This document shows positions 1-8,479 of a DNA stretch of 38,777 bases, piece after piece (within the stretch, counting starts at the first letter, position 1; the number at the start of each line of letters is the position of its first letter). The notes under the pieces were generated by a model. That model had not been told where the DNA came from, searched no databases, and worked only from the letters and a program-made list of their open reading frames with translations. The DNA lies in assembly GCA_024275195.1 (NCBI GenBank), contig JAJRZP010000035.1, positions 1 to 38,777 of the forward strand, written 5' to 3'. The DNA is from Chloroflexota bacterium (GTDB lineage Bacteria > Chloroflexota > Dehalococcoidia > Lucifugimonadales > Lucifugimonadaceae). A program made the translations under genes and the position numbers.

Positions 1-1233
1 CGTACTCGCTTCTTCGAGGGTGAGGAACCGTCGCATATCGACGATCGAGTCAATGTGATTAATCTCGACAGGGCAGGCGTCGAGACAGGCAGCACAGGTC
101 AGGCAGCCCCAGAGAACATCGTCACCTATCGCGTCGTGAATCATCGATGTCGCTGGTTCCGGCGGAGTTTCTCCCACAGGCGTTCCGAGCAGTACCGGAG
201 CGCGTTCCTCCATGTAGCCGCGCATCCCCTGTATCAGTGCCCGCGGTGAGAGCGGTTTTCCTGACGCCCATGCCGGACACGCGTCCTGACATCGCCCGCA
301 GTTTGTGCAGGCATCGAAACTCAGCATCTGTGTCCACTGGAGATCAGGTATGTCCTTCGTACCGAAGGTTTCGAGTGTCTCGAAGTCGCCCATCGATCTC
401 AGGGCACCACGTGGGCGCAGCGAACGGTAGTACCAGTTCATGGGGCTGACGATCATGTGTGCGAATCGGCTGAACCTGGCTGCGGCGTAGACAATCGCTG
501 CAACGAAAATTCCGGCGTGAACCCACCAGGTCACGGCGTGAGTGGTTTCCAGAGCATCCGGTGTGAAGCCGATAGCCATCAGGGTTTTGGCGAAAATCCA
601 ACCGATGGGCGACCATACTGCAACTGAAGGGTCGTAGTAACTCGACGAAGGATTCAGCTCTGTCGCGCCGATTCGCAGCCCTTCGATCAGGAAACCGCTG
701 ATCAGTAGGCCAAACAGAAAGCTGAGGACGATGCCATCATCAAGAGCTGTGTTCAGACGTCCCGGTCGAATCACGTACCGTCGCCACGCGGCCATAAAAA
801 GACCCAGAGTCGCAAGCCCGCCGCCGAAAACATCCCAGACGAAGCCGAGAGGAACGCGGGCGTGCGCTGTTGGCAAGATCCAGTTCAGATACTTCTCAGC
901 GTTGAACTCCAGTGCGGCAACCGTGGTGGCGAGCAGCAAGATGCTGAAGCCCCAGAAGATCGAGAAATGCATGATCCCTGCGTAGAGATCGCGTTTTCTT
1001 ACGAATTGGCGATGTGCGAACAGCCCGACCGTCAGTAAGGCTAAGAACGCCTTCCAACGCTCGGACGATGGGCCGAGATCGACATCAGCGCTCGCGGTAT
1101 GCCACAGATGCCAGCGTCGTCGCAGCGCATAGGCGATAGAGGCCAGCGCAATCGGGGCGATGAGGTACACCAGTGCGCCAGCGAACGGGTATCCAATGTT
1201 CCAAAACTCTGTGCGACCGGCGAACTCAGACAT
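1..1233 (-). CDS. Membrane-bound Fe-S oxidoreductase, NarI-like plus HdrD-like (3' end outside window)
   Basis: The frame is open from an ATG at 1233 to the left edge, giving 411 residues with no stop, so the C-terminus is missing. The first ~255 residues hold about six hydrophobic segments (near 16-36, 84-108, 129-150, 167-186, 208-223, 233-251) with histidines such as H89, H232 and H239 that could bind heme, as in NarI-type cytochromes. Two CxxCxxCxxxCP motifs follow (C309/312/315/319 and C377/380/383/387), typical of two [4Fe-4S] clusters. The missing part should carry CCG domains. Known relatives (the DUF224/HdrD family) pass electrons between electron-transfer flavoprotein and menaquinone. 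That role is inferred here. A stop codon lies 14 codons upstream, so 1233 is the only ATG start. Heterodisulfide reductase subunit D-like is the alternative name. Confidence 0.85.
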   Translation of the reverse strand, partial: MSEFAGRTEFWNIGYPFAGALVYLIAPIALASIAYALRRRWHLWHTASADVDLGPSSERWKAFLALLTVGLFAHRQFVRKRDLYAGIMHFSIFWGFSILLLATTVAALEFNAEKYLNWILPTAHARVPLGFVWDVFGGGLATLGLFMAAWRRYVIRPGRLNTALDDGIVLSFLFGLLISGFLIEGLRIGATELNPSSSYYDPSVAVWSPIGWIFAKTLMAIGFTPDALETTHAVTWWVHAGIFVAAIVYAAARFSRFAHMIVSPMNWYYRSLRPRGALRSMGDFETLETFGTKDIPDLQWTQMLSFDACTNCGRCQDACPAWASGKPLSPRALIQGMRGYMEERAPVLLGTPVGETPPEPATSMIHDAIGDDVLWGCLTCAACLDACPVEINHIDSIVDMRRFLTLEEAST

Positions 1234-1370
1234 ACCGCAGTGTTGTTCCCACCAGATGATTCGATCGATGCTTCATTTCAGCTACAACGGCAGTGTACGG
1301 ATTGCCAGCACCTGTGTCGTGTCCGATATCACATCGAACCCCGGCAAACGACTCTGAGAGAAAAAAGGCA

Positions 1371-2372
1371 TTAGTTCACGAGACGGGTCCACATCAGGAC
1401 GGATGAGCCGGTCACCAGCCAGAGGAAAATGTTTATCAACAGCGGTTTGTCGCGAATAACTATCTCCTCCGGTGTTTCGCCGACGCCTTCAACATGAATT
1501 AGATACAGATAGCGCAAAACACCGTAGGCCACGAACGGGATCGTAAGCATCATAGAGTTATTGCTAGGAACGTTGGCCTCAGTGACTCCTGTGCTGAACG
1601 TATACAACGTGTAAGCGATTAGCGTTGCGGTCGCTACCACGTTGATCAGGCTGTCGAGGAGAGGAAGCGTGTACTCGCTGAGGATCGCTCTTTGTTCCTG
1701 CGGGTTGTCGCCCGCGAGGTACAACTCGTTGCGACGCTTTGCGAGAGCGATGAACAGTGCTCCGAGTGCGGTTACGACATACAACCACGGCGAGATCGTC
1801 AGGTCTAGTTCAACTGTCGAGCCTGACCGCACAATAATTGCGTGATCGATGGCGATCGATCCGGCGACCGCCCTCAGCACAAATCCCGATGCCACGGTCA
1901 TTACGTCGAGCAGAACGATGTTTTTTATCCACCAACTGTATGCGACGTTAGTCGCAAGATATGTGACAGCCGTCAGCACCATTGGCAGCGAAATGGCGAA
2001 TGCTGATGCCAACGCGCCAACAACCATCACGGTCGCTATGCCGTACGCCCAGGGGATAGATATTCTTCCTGCAGCGATTGGGCGGAATCGTTTTCGGGGA
2101 TGGACTCGATCCTTCTCAACGTCAACAGAGTCGTTGATGTAGTAGATGGCGGCCGAAAGCAACACAAATATGCCCAGGCCCGCGAAGGCACGACCGACAA
2201 TGGAGATCATGCCGCCAATATCGTCGGCGCTGTACCAGATGTTTACAGTGAAGAAGAGCGGTACGAGAACCAGCCCGTTTTTAACCATCTGCCGAGGGCG
2301 CGCCTCTTTGATGATTGCTCGTATGCTCGGAACCTTTGCTGTTTGAATTGTGACTTCCTGTTCTGCCGCCAT
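1371..2372 (-). CDS. Decaprenyl-phosphate phosphoribosyltransferase-like UbiA-family prenyltransferase
   Basis: This 333-residue polytopic membrane protein has the UbiA-family Asp-rich motif NDSVDVEKDRVHPRKRFRP near residues 80-98. The HPxKxxRPIAAG continuation is characteristic of 5-phosphoribosyl-1-diphosphate:decaprenyl-phosphate phosphoribosyltransferases (Rv3806c group), as are an ALAKRRNEL helix and a C-terminal HVEGVGETPEEIVIRDKPLL segment. Enzymes of this group move phosphoribose from PRPP to a polyprenyl phosphate, making a lipid-linked pentose donor. In mycobacteria it feeds arabinan synthesis; the acceptor polymer here is unknown. The gene is divergent from tlyA, and a promoter lies immediately upstream. 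A generic 4-hydroxybenzoate or digeranylgeranylglyceryl prenyltransferase is less likely because of the HPxKxxRPIA motif. Confidence 0.8.
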   Translation of the reverse strand: MAAEQEVTIQTAKVPSIRAIIKEARPRQMVKNGLVLVPLFFTVNIWYSADDIGGMISIVGRAFAGLGIFVLLSAAIYYINDSVDVEKDRVHPRKRFRPIAAGRISIPWAYGIATVMVVGALASAFAISLPMVLTAVTYLATNVAYSWWIKNIVLLDVMTVASGFVLRAVAGSIAIDHAIIVRSGSTVELDLTISPWLYVVTALGALFIALAKRRNELYLAGDNPQEQRAILSEYTLPLLDSLINVVATATLIAYTLYTFSTGVTEANVPSNNSMMLTIPFVAYGVLRYLYLIHVEGVGETPEEIVIRDKPLLINIFLWLVTGSSVLMWTRLVN

Positions 2373-2379
2373 ATCAGCG

Positions 2380-2409
2380 ATGATAGGGGTATTCGGAAAC
2401 CGAGGTCAA
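2380..2409 (-). promoter_or_regulatory. Sigma70-type promoter for the UbiA-family gene, near-leaderless
   Basis: On the minus strand, TTGACC (2404-2409) and TATCAT (2380-2385) are separated by 18 bp. Only 7 bases lie between the -10 hexamer and the ATG at 2372, so transcription would start at or next to the start codon. No Shine-Dalgarno sequence is present, which agrees with a leaderless transcript. Confidence 0.6.
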
Positions 2410-2440
2410 TTTGTGACGCCGACGTGAAACGCCAGTATTT

Positions 2441-3193
2441 ATGCCATCAAACTCAAAAATACGACTTGATCGACTATTAGTCGAGTGTGGACTGGCTTCA
2501 GATATCAAGGAGGCTGCCGCACTGGTGATGGCAGGAAAAGTGTCCATGCCCGATGAGCGCAGATCGCCGACTCCCGGTATGCAGGTTCGACCCGGTATCG
2601 AAGTCGTGTTGGTTCCGGAGAAGCGGTTCGTGTCGAGGGGAGGCGAGAAGCTTTCCCGGGCGCTGGAAGTTTTCGGAGTGAATCCGAAAGGCATGGTGTG
2701 TCTGGATGTCGGGGCTTCGACGGGTGGGTTCACTGATTGCCTGCTACAAGCCGGTGCAGTGCGTGTTTATGCCGTCGATACGGGAAGGGGGCAACTGCAC
2801 CAAAAACTCCGAGATGATGATCGCGTTGTGAATATGGAGCGAACAAACCTGGTCGATGGGATTGGGCTTCCAGAACTTGTTGACCTCATTGTCGCCGACG
2901 TCTCGTTCACGTCATTGAGCGTGGTCCTGCCCACTGCCTTCGACCATCTCAAGGCGACTGGGCAGGCGATCGTGCTGCTCAAGCCTCAGTTCGAAGCGAA
3001 GAAATCAGAGGTGCCACGTGGTGGTGTGATCACCGACCCGAGCATTCATGCTGCGGTTATAGGTCGGTTCGCCAGGTGGGCTGGTGCGTCGAAAATTCGG
3101 ATACGGAATTTGATAAGTTCGGGGATACTCGGCGACAAGGGAAACCGAGAGTTTCTACTGCATCTGGAGGACGGGCGAGAGTCTGAGGACTAA
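2441..3193 (+). CDS. tlyA: TlyA-family rRNA 2'-O-methyltransferase
   Basis: The 250-residue protein has an N-terminal S4 RNA-binding domain (about 6-60, starting IRLDRLLVECGLA) and an FtsJ/RrmJ-like methyltransferase domain. The SAM-binding motif DVGASTGGFTDC is at residues 89-100, followed by DVSFTS, LLKPQFE and GNREFLLHL near the catalytic centre. TlyA proteins 2'-O-methylate cytidine in 16S and/or 23S rRNA, and in mycobacteria their loss gives capreomycin resistance. The old name hemolysin A reflects side effects seen in heterologous hosts. The gene is divergent from the UbiA-family gene, with 68 bp between them. The ATG has no clear ribosome binding site. Confidence 0.92.
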   Translation: MPSNSKIRLDRLLVECGLASDIKEAAALVMAGKVSMPDERRSPTPGMQVRPGIEVVLVPEKRFVSRGGEKLSRALEVFGVNPKGMVCLDVGASTGGFTDCLLQAGAVRVYAVDTGRGQLHQKLRDDDRVVNMERTNLVDGIGLPELVDLIVADVSFTSLSVVLPTAFDHLKATGQAIVLLKPQFEAKKSEVPRGGVITDPSIHAAVIGRFARWAGASKIRIRNLISSGILGDKGNREFLLHLEDGRESED

Positions 3194-3219
3194 AAGCCAT
3201 TCTTAACACCAAGTTCGCG

Positions 3220-3249
3220 TTGACCGAGTAAGCCCCACCACGTTAAAAT
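3220..3249 (+). promoter_or_regulatory. Sigma70-type promoter of purF
   Basis: TTGACC (3220-3225) and TAAAAT (3244-3249) are spaced by 18 bp, a 5/6 match in each hexamer. Initiation near 3256 would leave a leader of about 100 nt before the purF GTG. The leader contains a further inverted repeat, CTTACG-G-CGTAAG, at 3299-3311. I see no purine-riboswitch core in it. Confidence 0.6.
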
Positions 3250-3254
3250 TAACG
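3241..3254. promoter_or_regulatory. Perfect 14-bp palindrome over the purF -10 element
   Basis: CGTTAAAATTAACG is its own reverse complement and contains the -10 hexamer of the purF promoter. A regulator bound here would compete with RNA polymerase. The regulator is not identified; no purR-like gene is in the window. Confidence 0.45.
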
Positions 3255-3358
3255 ACTCTATCGCCGACTAATCTTGGAGCTATTCGGTGATTCTGATTCT
3301 TACGGCGTAAGCGTGCGCCTGAAGGAATTGAACGGACTGATCTAGAACATTTGCATCT

Positions 3359-4804
3359 GTGTTAGAGACCCCAGGCCCGATCATCCCCGAATCTGACGAC
3401 AAGCCGCATGAAGAATGCGGAATCGTCGGTGCCTTCGTACCCGGCGAGAGTATTGCCCGCACAGCATTTTTTGGCCTGTTCGCGCTTCAGCATCGAGGGC
3501 AGGAAAGCGCCGGAATCGCGACGTCTGAAGGCAGTCGGATTCATCTCAAAGCACAGATGGGACTGGTCTCACAGGTATTCCGGGAAGAGACTCTCACCGG
3601 ACTTCCGGGTCATCTGGGTATTGGACACACCCGTTATTCGACGATGGGTGGTAGCAAGGAATACAACGCCCAACCAATTCTGGCCGACGGCCAGCGTGGT
3701 CAAATCGCAGTTGGGTACAACGGCAACGTTATCAATGCTGCCGAGCTACGAATCGAGATGGCAGAAGAGTTCGGCTGCACATTCGACAAAACTTCCGATA
3801 CCGAGGTAATTGCTGAGCTATTTGCGAAAGCCCCCGGAGCTGATTGGTTCGAGGTTTCTGCTTACGCGATGCGCCGCCTCAAAGGCGCCTATTCGCTGGC
3901 GATCATGACCAAAGATCAACTGATAGCGATTCGCGATCCACTGGGTATTCGCCCGCTGTGCCTCGGAACACTCAATGGCGGCTGGGTTGTTGCCTCAGAA
4001 ACTGCGGCGCTCGACAATCTCGGAGCCGAGTTTGTACGCGAACTCGAAAACGGTGAGACTCTAATCATCGACAAAAACGGTGTCGAATCACGGATATGGT
4101 CAGGGGCAAGAAGCACCCATGCCATGTGTGTGTTCGAGCAGATTTACTTCGCTCGACCCGACAGCATGCTCAACGGTGAACTGGCATACGAAACCCGCCA
4201 GCGTCTCGGAGCCGAGGTTTATCGCGAACACCCGGTGGATGCCGACATCGTGGTAGGTATCCCCGACTCGTCGACCCCTCACGCCGTCGGTTTGGCCGCG
4301 GCGGCCAAGATCCCTTACACCGAAGCGATCATCCGTAACCGGTACGTCGGCCGAACGTTCATCCAGCCCGACCAGCGGTCAAGAGCGCAGGGTGTCCAGA
4401 CGAAGTTCAATCCGATGCGAGGCGTCATAGAAGGGAAGCGGCTTCTCGTTGTTGACGACTCTATCGTTAGAAGTACGACGATCACCCGTGTCATTAAGAT
4501 GCTGCGTCACGCTGGTGCCAGGGAAGTCCATGTTCGCGTGGCGTCGCCACCGATAAAGTCGACCTGCCACTTCGGAGTCGATATGGCGACTCTAAATGAA
4601 TTAATCGCTGCCAACAAAACGGTTGAAGAGATCACCGAGTATATCGGCGCCGACTCGCTCGCTTATCTTTCTGTAGAAGGCCTGTTGCGAGCGGTGCGTG
4701 CCCCAAAAAATGCCTACTGCACCGGCTGCTTCACAGGCAACTACCCGATACCAGTTCAGCTTGAGATGAACAAGTTGGGATTCGAGATCGCTCCGGTCGA
4801 GTAG
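3359..4804 (+). CDS. purF: Amidophosphoribosyltransferase
   Basis: This enzyme makes 5-phosphoribosylamine from PRPP and glutamine, the committed step of purine synthesis. The 481-residue protein has a 19-residue propeptide before the conserved Cys20 (EECGIVGAF), which would be exposed by self-cleavage as the glutaminase nucleophile. The PRPP-binding loop reads VVDDSIVRSTT. Cysteines in MCVFEQIYFARPDS, STCHFGVDM and CTGCFTG correspond to the ligands of the [4Fe-4S] cluster in the Bacillus-type enzyme, so this is the Fe-S, oxygen-sensitive class. The start is GTG and no strong Shine-Dalgarno is visible. purM follows 122 bp downstream. Confidence 0.97.
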   Translation: MLETPGPIIPESDDKPHEECGIVGAFVPGESIARTAFFGLFALQHRGQESAGIATSEGSRIHLKAQMGLVSQVFREETLTGLPGHLGIGHTRYSTMGGSKEYNAQPILADGQRGQIAVGYNGNVINAAELRIEMAEEFGCTFDKTSDTEVIAELFAKAPGADWFEVSAYAMRRLKGAYSLAIMTKDQLIAIRDPLGIRPLCLGTLNGGWVVASETAALDNLGAEFVRELENGETLIIDKNGVESRIWSGARSTHAMCVFEQIYFARPDSMLNGELAYETRQRLGAEVYREHPVDADIVVGIPDSSTPHAVGLAAAAKIPYTEAIIRNRYVGRTFIQPDQRSRAQGVQTKFNPMRGVIEGKRLLVVDDSIVRSTTITRVIKMLRHAGAREVHVRVASPPIKSTCHFGVDMATLNELIAANKTVEEITEYIGADSLAYLSVEGLLRAVRAPKNAYCTGCFTGNYPIPVQLEMNKLGFEIAPVE

Positions 4805-4926
4805 ATCGGCACCGTTACTTGGTGTATTTGCAGGCTCTCAAGTACCCTTCCCAATCGTATACTTAACGGCTGATAATCACGTGCCTGATCTGTGAGCAGC
4901 AAAACAACCGCAGGAGAGCCCACAAT

Positions 4927-5964
4927 ATGACGGATCGCCCGGCTGGTAAAACCTACGCCGACGCAGGTGTAGACCTCGACGCAGCGGCATCGGTCAAAAG
5001 CACGATTAAGGGCATCGCAGCGGCTACACTCGGAAGTGCAGTCATTGCGGGGCCGGGCGGTTTTGGTGGAGTAATTGACCCTGATCCAGCAGGCGACACG
5101 CTCCTCGTTGCCAGCACCGACGGCGTCGGCACTAAACTCCGTATTGCAGACGCTCTTGGCAGGCACGACACGATTGGTGCAAGCATTGTCAATCACTGCA
5201 TCAACGACATACTTCCTGCCGGTGCCCGACCCCTGTTCTTCCTCGACTACATCGGTCTGAGTCGGTTCGACCCTGACAAGATCGCCGAGATCGTCTCAGG
5301 GCTGGCGAAAGCATGTAGCGACGCCGGGTGTGCGTTGCTCGGTGGCGAGACCGCCACAATGCCAGACATCTACGATGGAAACGACTACGACCTGGCGGGG
5401 TTCATCGTTGGAACGGTGAGAAAAGATGCACTGCTCAGACCGGAGAATACCCGAGAGGGCGACGTGATTCTTGGTCTGGCTTCAGACGGTCTGCACACAA
5501 ACGGATACTCTCTGGTGCGATCGATTTTCGAGACCGACCAGAATCCTTCCGTACTGGCAACCAACGTTCCCGAAACATCGCATACTCTCGGAGAATTGCT
5601 GCTTCGACCGCACCTCAGCTATCTAGACGCGATTGGCCCCGTTCTCGACAAGATTCGTGGACTGGGACACATTACAGGTGGCAGTTTCTATAAGAACATC
5701 CCGCGCGCTCTCGCCGATGGTCTCGGTGCCGATGTTGACGTTTCGAGTTGGTCTATCCCGCCGTTGTTCAAGTTCATACAGGAGTCGGGTCGAGTCGAAG
5801 ATCAAGAGATGTTCAGGGTCTTCAACATGGGCGTTGGGATGACCATCATCGTTGAGCCGGGCCTCGCCGACGATGTGCTGAACAGCGTGCCGGGGGCGTT
5901 CAGGCTGGGCGAGGTTGTGAAGCGAGCCGAGGACGAAGAGCGTACCAGGCTCATCGGTTTATAA
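4927..5964 (+). CDS. purM: Phosphoribosylformylglycinamidine cyclo-ligase (AIR synthetase)
   Basis: PurM closes the imidazole ring, converting FGAM and ATP to AIR. The 345-residue length is normal. Recognisable segments are TYADAGVD at the N-terminus, ASTDGVGTK, the CINDILPAGARPLFFLDYIG stretch, LLGGETATMP, SDGLHTNGYSL and ITGGSFYKNIPR, all in family order. The ATG is preceded by a good Shine-Dalgarno (AGGAG, in CGCAGGAGAGCC). It lies between purF and purH, a purine operon arrangement. A TATACT hexamer at 4858-4863 could be a -10 element, but no convincing -35 accompanies it. Confidence 0.97.
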   Translation: MTDRPAGKTYADAGVDLDAAASVKSTIKGIAAATLGSAVIAGPGGFGGVIDPDPAGDTLLVASTDGVGTKLRIADALGRHDTIGASIVNHCINDILPAGARPLFFLDYIGLSRFDPDKIAEIVSGLAKACSDAGCALLGGETATMPDIYDGNDYDLAGFIVGTVRKDALLRPENTREGDVILGLASDGLHTNGYSLVRSIFETDQNPSVLATNVPETSHTLGELLLRPHLSYLDAIGPVLDKIRGLGHITGGSFYKNIPRALADGLGADVDVSSWSIPPLFKFIQESGRVEDQEMFRVFNMGVGMTIIVEPGLADDVLNSVPGAFRLGEVVKRAEDEERTRLIGL

Positions 5965-6041
5965 CCGAGAGCGGACATGCAGCAGGTATTTCTTTCCAGA
6001 AGCGAAAATGGAAAGATATTCCGAGAAGAATCGAGAGCAAT

Positions 6042-7586
6042 TTGAGAGCGCTACTTTCTCCATATGACAAAACCGGGCTGATCGAGTTTGCCCGGGTGCT
6101 GGCGAGTGCGGGTTTTGAGCTGGTCAGCACCGGTGGTACCGCCCGGGAGCTTACAGGCGCGGGTCTCGATGTTACCGAAGTCGCCGCCGTGACCGGCGCA
6201 CCGGAGATCCTTGATGGCCGGGTAAAGACTTTGCATCCCCGTATACACGGTGGACTTCTTGGCAAGCGAAGCAACCCGGCTCATGTTGCTGAGATGAAAG
6301 AACAGGGCATCGAGGGGATCGATGTAGTAGTTAACAACCTGTACCCGTTCCAGCAGACTGTTTCAAAGCCCGACGTGACTCTGGACGATGCCCTCGAAAA
6401 TATCGATATCGGTGGCCCTGCGATGACGCGGGCGGCCGCTAAGAATTTTCCTGATGTCGTGATCGTTGTCGATCCTTCGGATTACGACGCGGTGGGTGAG
6501 ATGATCGTAAACGGCGGAGTTTCGATGGATCAGCGCCGACGTCTTGCCTCGAAGGCCTTCCAGCACGTTGCTGGTTACGATACGCTGATCTCCGCTTACC
6601 TCCGTGAGCCAGACACCACCGGAGACGATAAAATAGTCCTGTTCCCCGAAGAGCTTACGTTTGGATGGAACCGGGTTGCTATTCCTCGATACGGCGAGAA
6701 TCCACATCAGGCAGGTGGCATATATGCGACGCCGGGCGAGACCGGGGGGATCGTAAACGCCAAACGTCTGCACGGCATCGAGATGTCGTACCTGAACTAC
6801 TTTGACGCAGATGCGGCGTGGGTTGCGGCCAATTCGTTCGAGGCGCTCGGAATGCACTGTGTGTCGGTGGTCAAACATGCCAACCCGTGCGGACTCGCGA
6901 CCGATGCCAGCCAGGTCGAGGCTTATCGCAAAGCATATGCGGGCGACACGATATCGGCCTTTGGAGGGATAGTCGGGTTCAACACCATCGTAACTGCCGA
7001 AACCGCCGCGGCTATGAAGGGCGTTCTCTACGATGTGATTGCTGCACCGGGATACGAGCCTGAGGCACTTGAGATTCTGAGCAAGCGCAAACGAACGCGT
7101 GTGCTCGAAGTCAAGCCCTCGGCGGCACCTCTGTTGAATGTACGGAATGTCACTGGTGGAGCGCTGGTTCAACAGCCGGACGACATAGTTGAAGTGGCTT
7201 CATCGTGGAAGGTTGCGACACGGAAACAGCCAAACGAGCAACAACTTACTGATATGGCATTTGCATGGAAGGCGTGTCAGCTTGTTCACTCGAATGCCAT
7301 CGTTTTCGCAAAGGATTCGATGCTCAAAGGAATGGGTGCAGGTCAACCGAACAGGGCGATAAGCGTGTATCTGGCGGGGCGTGCCGCCGGTGACGACGCC
7401 GATGGCTGCGTTATGGCAAGCGACGCCTTTTTTCCGTTCCCGGATGGCATCGAGAATGCTGCAAAAGCCGGAGCCGTCGCTGTCGTACAACCCGGAGGGT
7501 CGGTGAAGGATCAGGAAGTGATCGAGGCTGCCGATCGGCTGGGTCTGGTCATGTTGTTTACAGGCACGCGTCACTTCTATCACTGA
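6042..7586 (+). CDS. purH: Bifunctional AICAR transformylase / IMP cyclohydrolase
   Basis: PurH carries out the last two steps to IMP. The 514-residue protein starts MRALLSPYDKTGL, with the MGS-like cyclohydrolase domain first (STGGTA at 29-34, KTLHPRIHGG at 62-71) and the AICARFT domain after about residue 200, including KHANPCG, SAFGGIVGFN and the C-terminal ending TGTRHFYH. The start is TTG: an upstream ATG at 6008 is in another frame and the alignment to the family begins at this codon. GAGAGCA a few bases upstream is a weak ribosome binding site. The 77-bp gap after purM fits co-transcription. Confidence 0.96.
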   Translation: MRALLSPYDKTGLIEFARVLASAGFELVSTGGTARELTGAGLDVTEVAAVTGAPEILDGRVKTLHPRIHGGLLGKRSNPAHVAEMKEQGIEGIDVVVNNLYPFQQTVSKPDVTLDDALENIDIGGPAMTRAAAKNFPDVVIVVDPSDYDAVGEMIVNGGVSMDQRRRLASKAFQHVAGYDTLISAYLREPDTTGDDKIVLFPEELTFGWNRVAIPRYGENPHQAGGIYATPGETGGIVNAKRLHGIEMSYLNYFDADAAWVAANSFEALGMHCVSVVKHANPCGLATDASQVEAYRKAYAGDTISAFGGIVGFNTIVTAETAAAMKGVLYDVIAAPGYEPEALEILSKRKRTRVLEVKPSAAPLLNVRNVTGGALVQQPDDIVEVASSWKVATRKQPNEQQLTDMAFAWKACQLVHSNAIVFAKDSMLKGMGAGQPNRAISVYLAGRAAGDDADGCVMASDAFFPFPDGIENAAKAGAVAVVQPGGSVKDQEVIEAADRLGLVMLFTGTRHFYH

Positions 7587-7667
7587 TCTTCTGATATCCA
7601 ACTCAGCGCACAGGGTTTCTTGACCGACTTTAGAAATCCAGACGAAGCACTGCGAGAACGAGATTCA

Positions 7668-8402
7668 ATGGCAACAACCGTAGACATAGTCATTCCGGTC
7701 CTCAATGAGGAAGTGGCTTTGGCAGGGTGCGTTGAGAAACTTTTTACTTTCACTGCCAACTACCCTGGGCGTGATTGGCGAATAATCATCGCGGACAACG
7801 GTTCTACTGATAAGACGACGGAGATTGCCGCGAAGCTGGCGGAAGAGCATGCGAAATTGTCGGTTACCCGACTTGATCAGCGTGGACGCGGACGTGCTCT
7901 CAAGAAAGCCTGGGGATCGGGTGATGCGGATGTGCGCCTGTACATGGATGTCGATCTATCCACCGATCTGAAAGCACTTCCCGCACTGGTTGGCGCGATC
8001 GCCGAGGATGGGTACGACATAGCGATCGGCTCCCGCCTGATGAAAGGTTCAGAGGTGGTCGATCGGACGCTTAAGCGCGAAATCACCTCACGTGGCTACA
8101 ACATTCTGATTCATCTCTTTTTCCCGTTGACTAAGTTCAAAGATGCCCAGTGTGGGTTTAAGGCTATTTCCAGAAGAACCGCCGAGAACATACTGCCTCT
8201 GGTAGTAGACAACGCCTGGTTCCTCGACACCGAGTTGCTGTTACTTGCCGGTAAGGCTGGATATGGCATAAAAGAGGTTCCAGTTCACTGGGAAGACGAC
8301 CCGGATACTCGAGTGAAGATTATTTCGACAGCGTGGGAAGACGTGAAAGGGCTGCTGAGATTGAGGTTTAAAGGTCGCCCAGTTCCGCCATCTACAACTT
8401 GA
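7668..8402 (+). CDS. GT2-family glycosyltransferase, polyprenyl/dolichyl-phosphate sugar synthase type
   Basis: From the ATG at 7668 the protein has 244 residues; a TTG at 7620 in frame would add 16. The ATG is preferred because GAGAACGAG precedes it and because the fold begins directly with VDIVIPVLNEE. GT-A features are DNGSTDKT, the metal-binding DVDLSTD (DxD), GSRLMKGS, KDAQCGFKAI and WFLDTELLL. These match dolichyl-phosphate beta-glucosyltransferase/mannosyltransferase relatives, which load sugar from a nucleotide sugar onto a polyprenyl phosphate. No C-terminal membrane segments are present, so it is probably peripheral at the membrane. Donor and acceptor cannot be read from sequence. 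It lies close behind purH and may share its transcript. Confidence 0.82.
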   Translation: MATTVDIVIPVLNEEVALAGCVEKLFTFTANYPGRDWRIIIADNGSTDKTTEIAAKLAEEHAKLSVTRLDQRGRGRALKKAWGSGDADVRLYMDVDLSTDLKALPALVGAIAEDGYDIAIGSRLMKGSEVVDRTLKREITSRGYNILIHLFFPLTKFKDAQCGFKAISRRTAENILPLVVDNAWFLDTELLLLAGKAGYGIKEVPVHWEDDPDTRVKIISTAWEDVKGLLRLRFKGRPVPPSTT

Positions 8403-8479
8403 CCGTTGATTTATACGGTAGCTAGAGTTGGAGACTCGCGTGTCACTTCCAGCGAGTTGCTCACCTAAAGCATCAAACA

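Noticed and set aside
3250-3358. Purine riboswitch in the purF leader
   Set aside because: The length would allow one, but I could not find the conserved junction bases or the P1-P3 layout. Only a small inverted repeat is present.
6363-7172. 269-codon open frame on the minus strand
   Set aside because: It lies entirely within purH, has a composition typical of an antisense shadow and shows no recognisable domain.
8402-8419. ACCGT-N8-ACGGT inverted repeat after the GT2 gene
   Set aside because: The stem is 5 bp with no T-run, too weak to call a terminator or operator.
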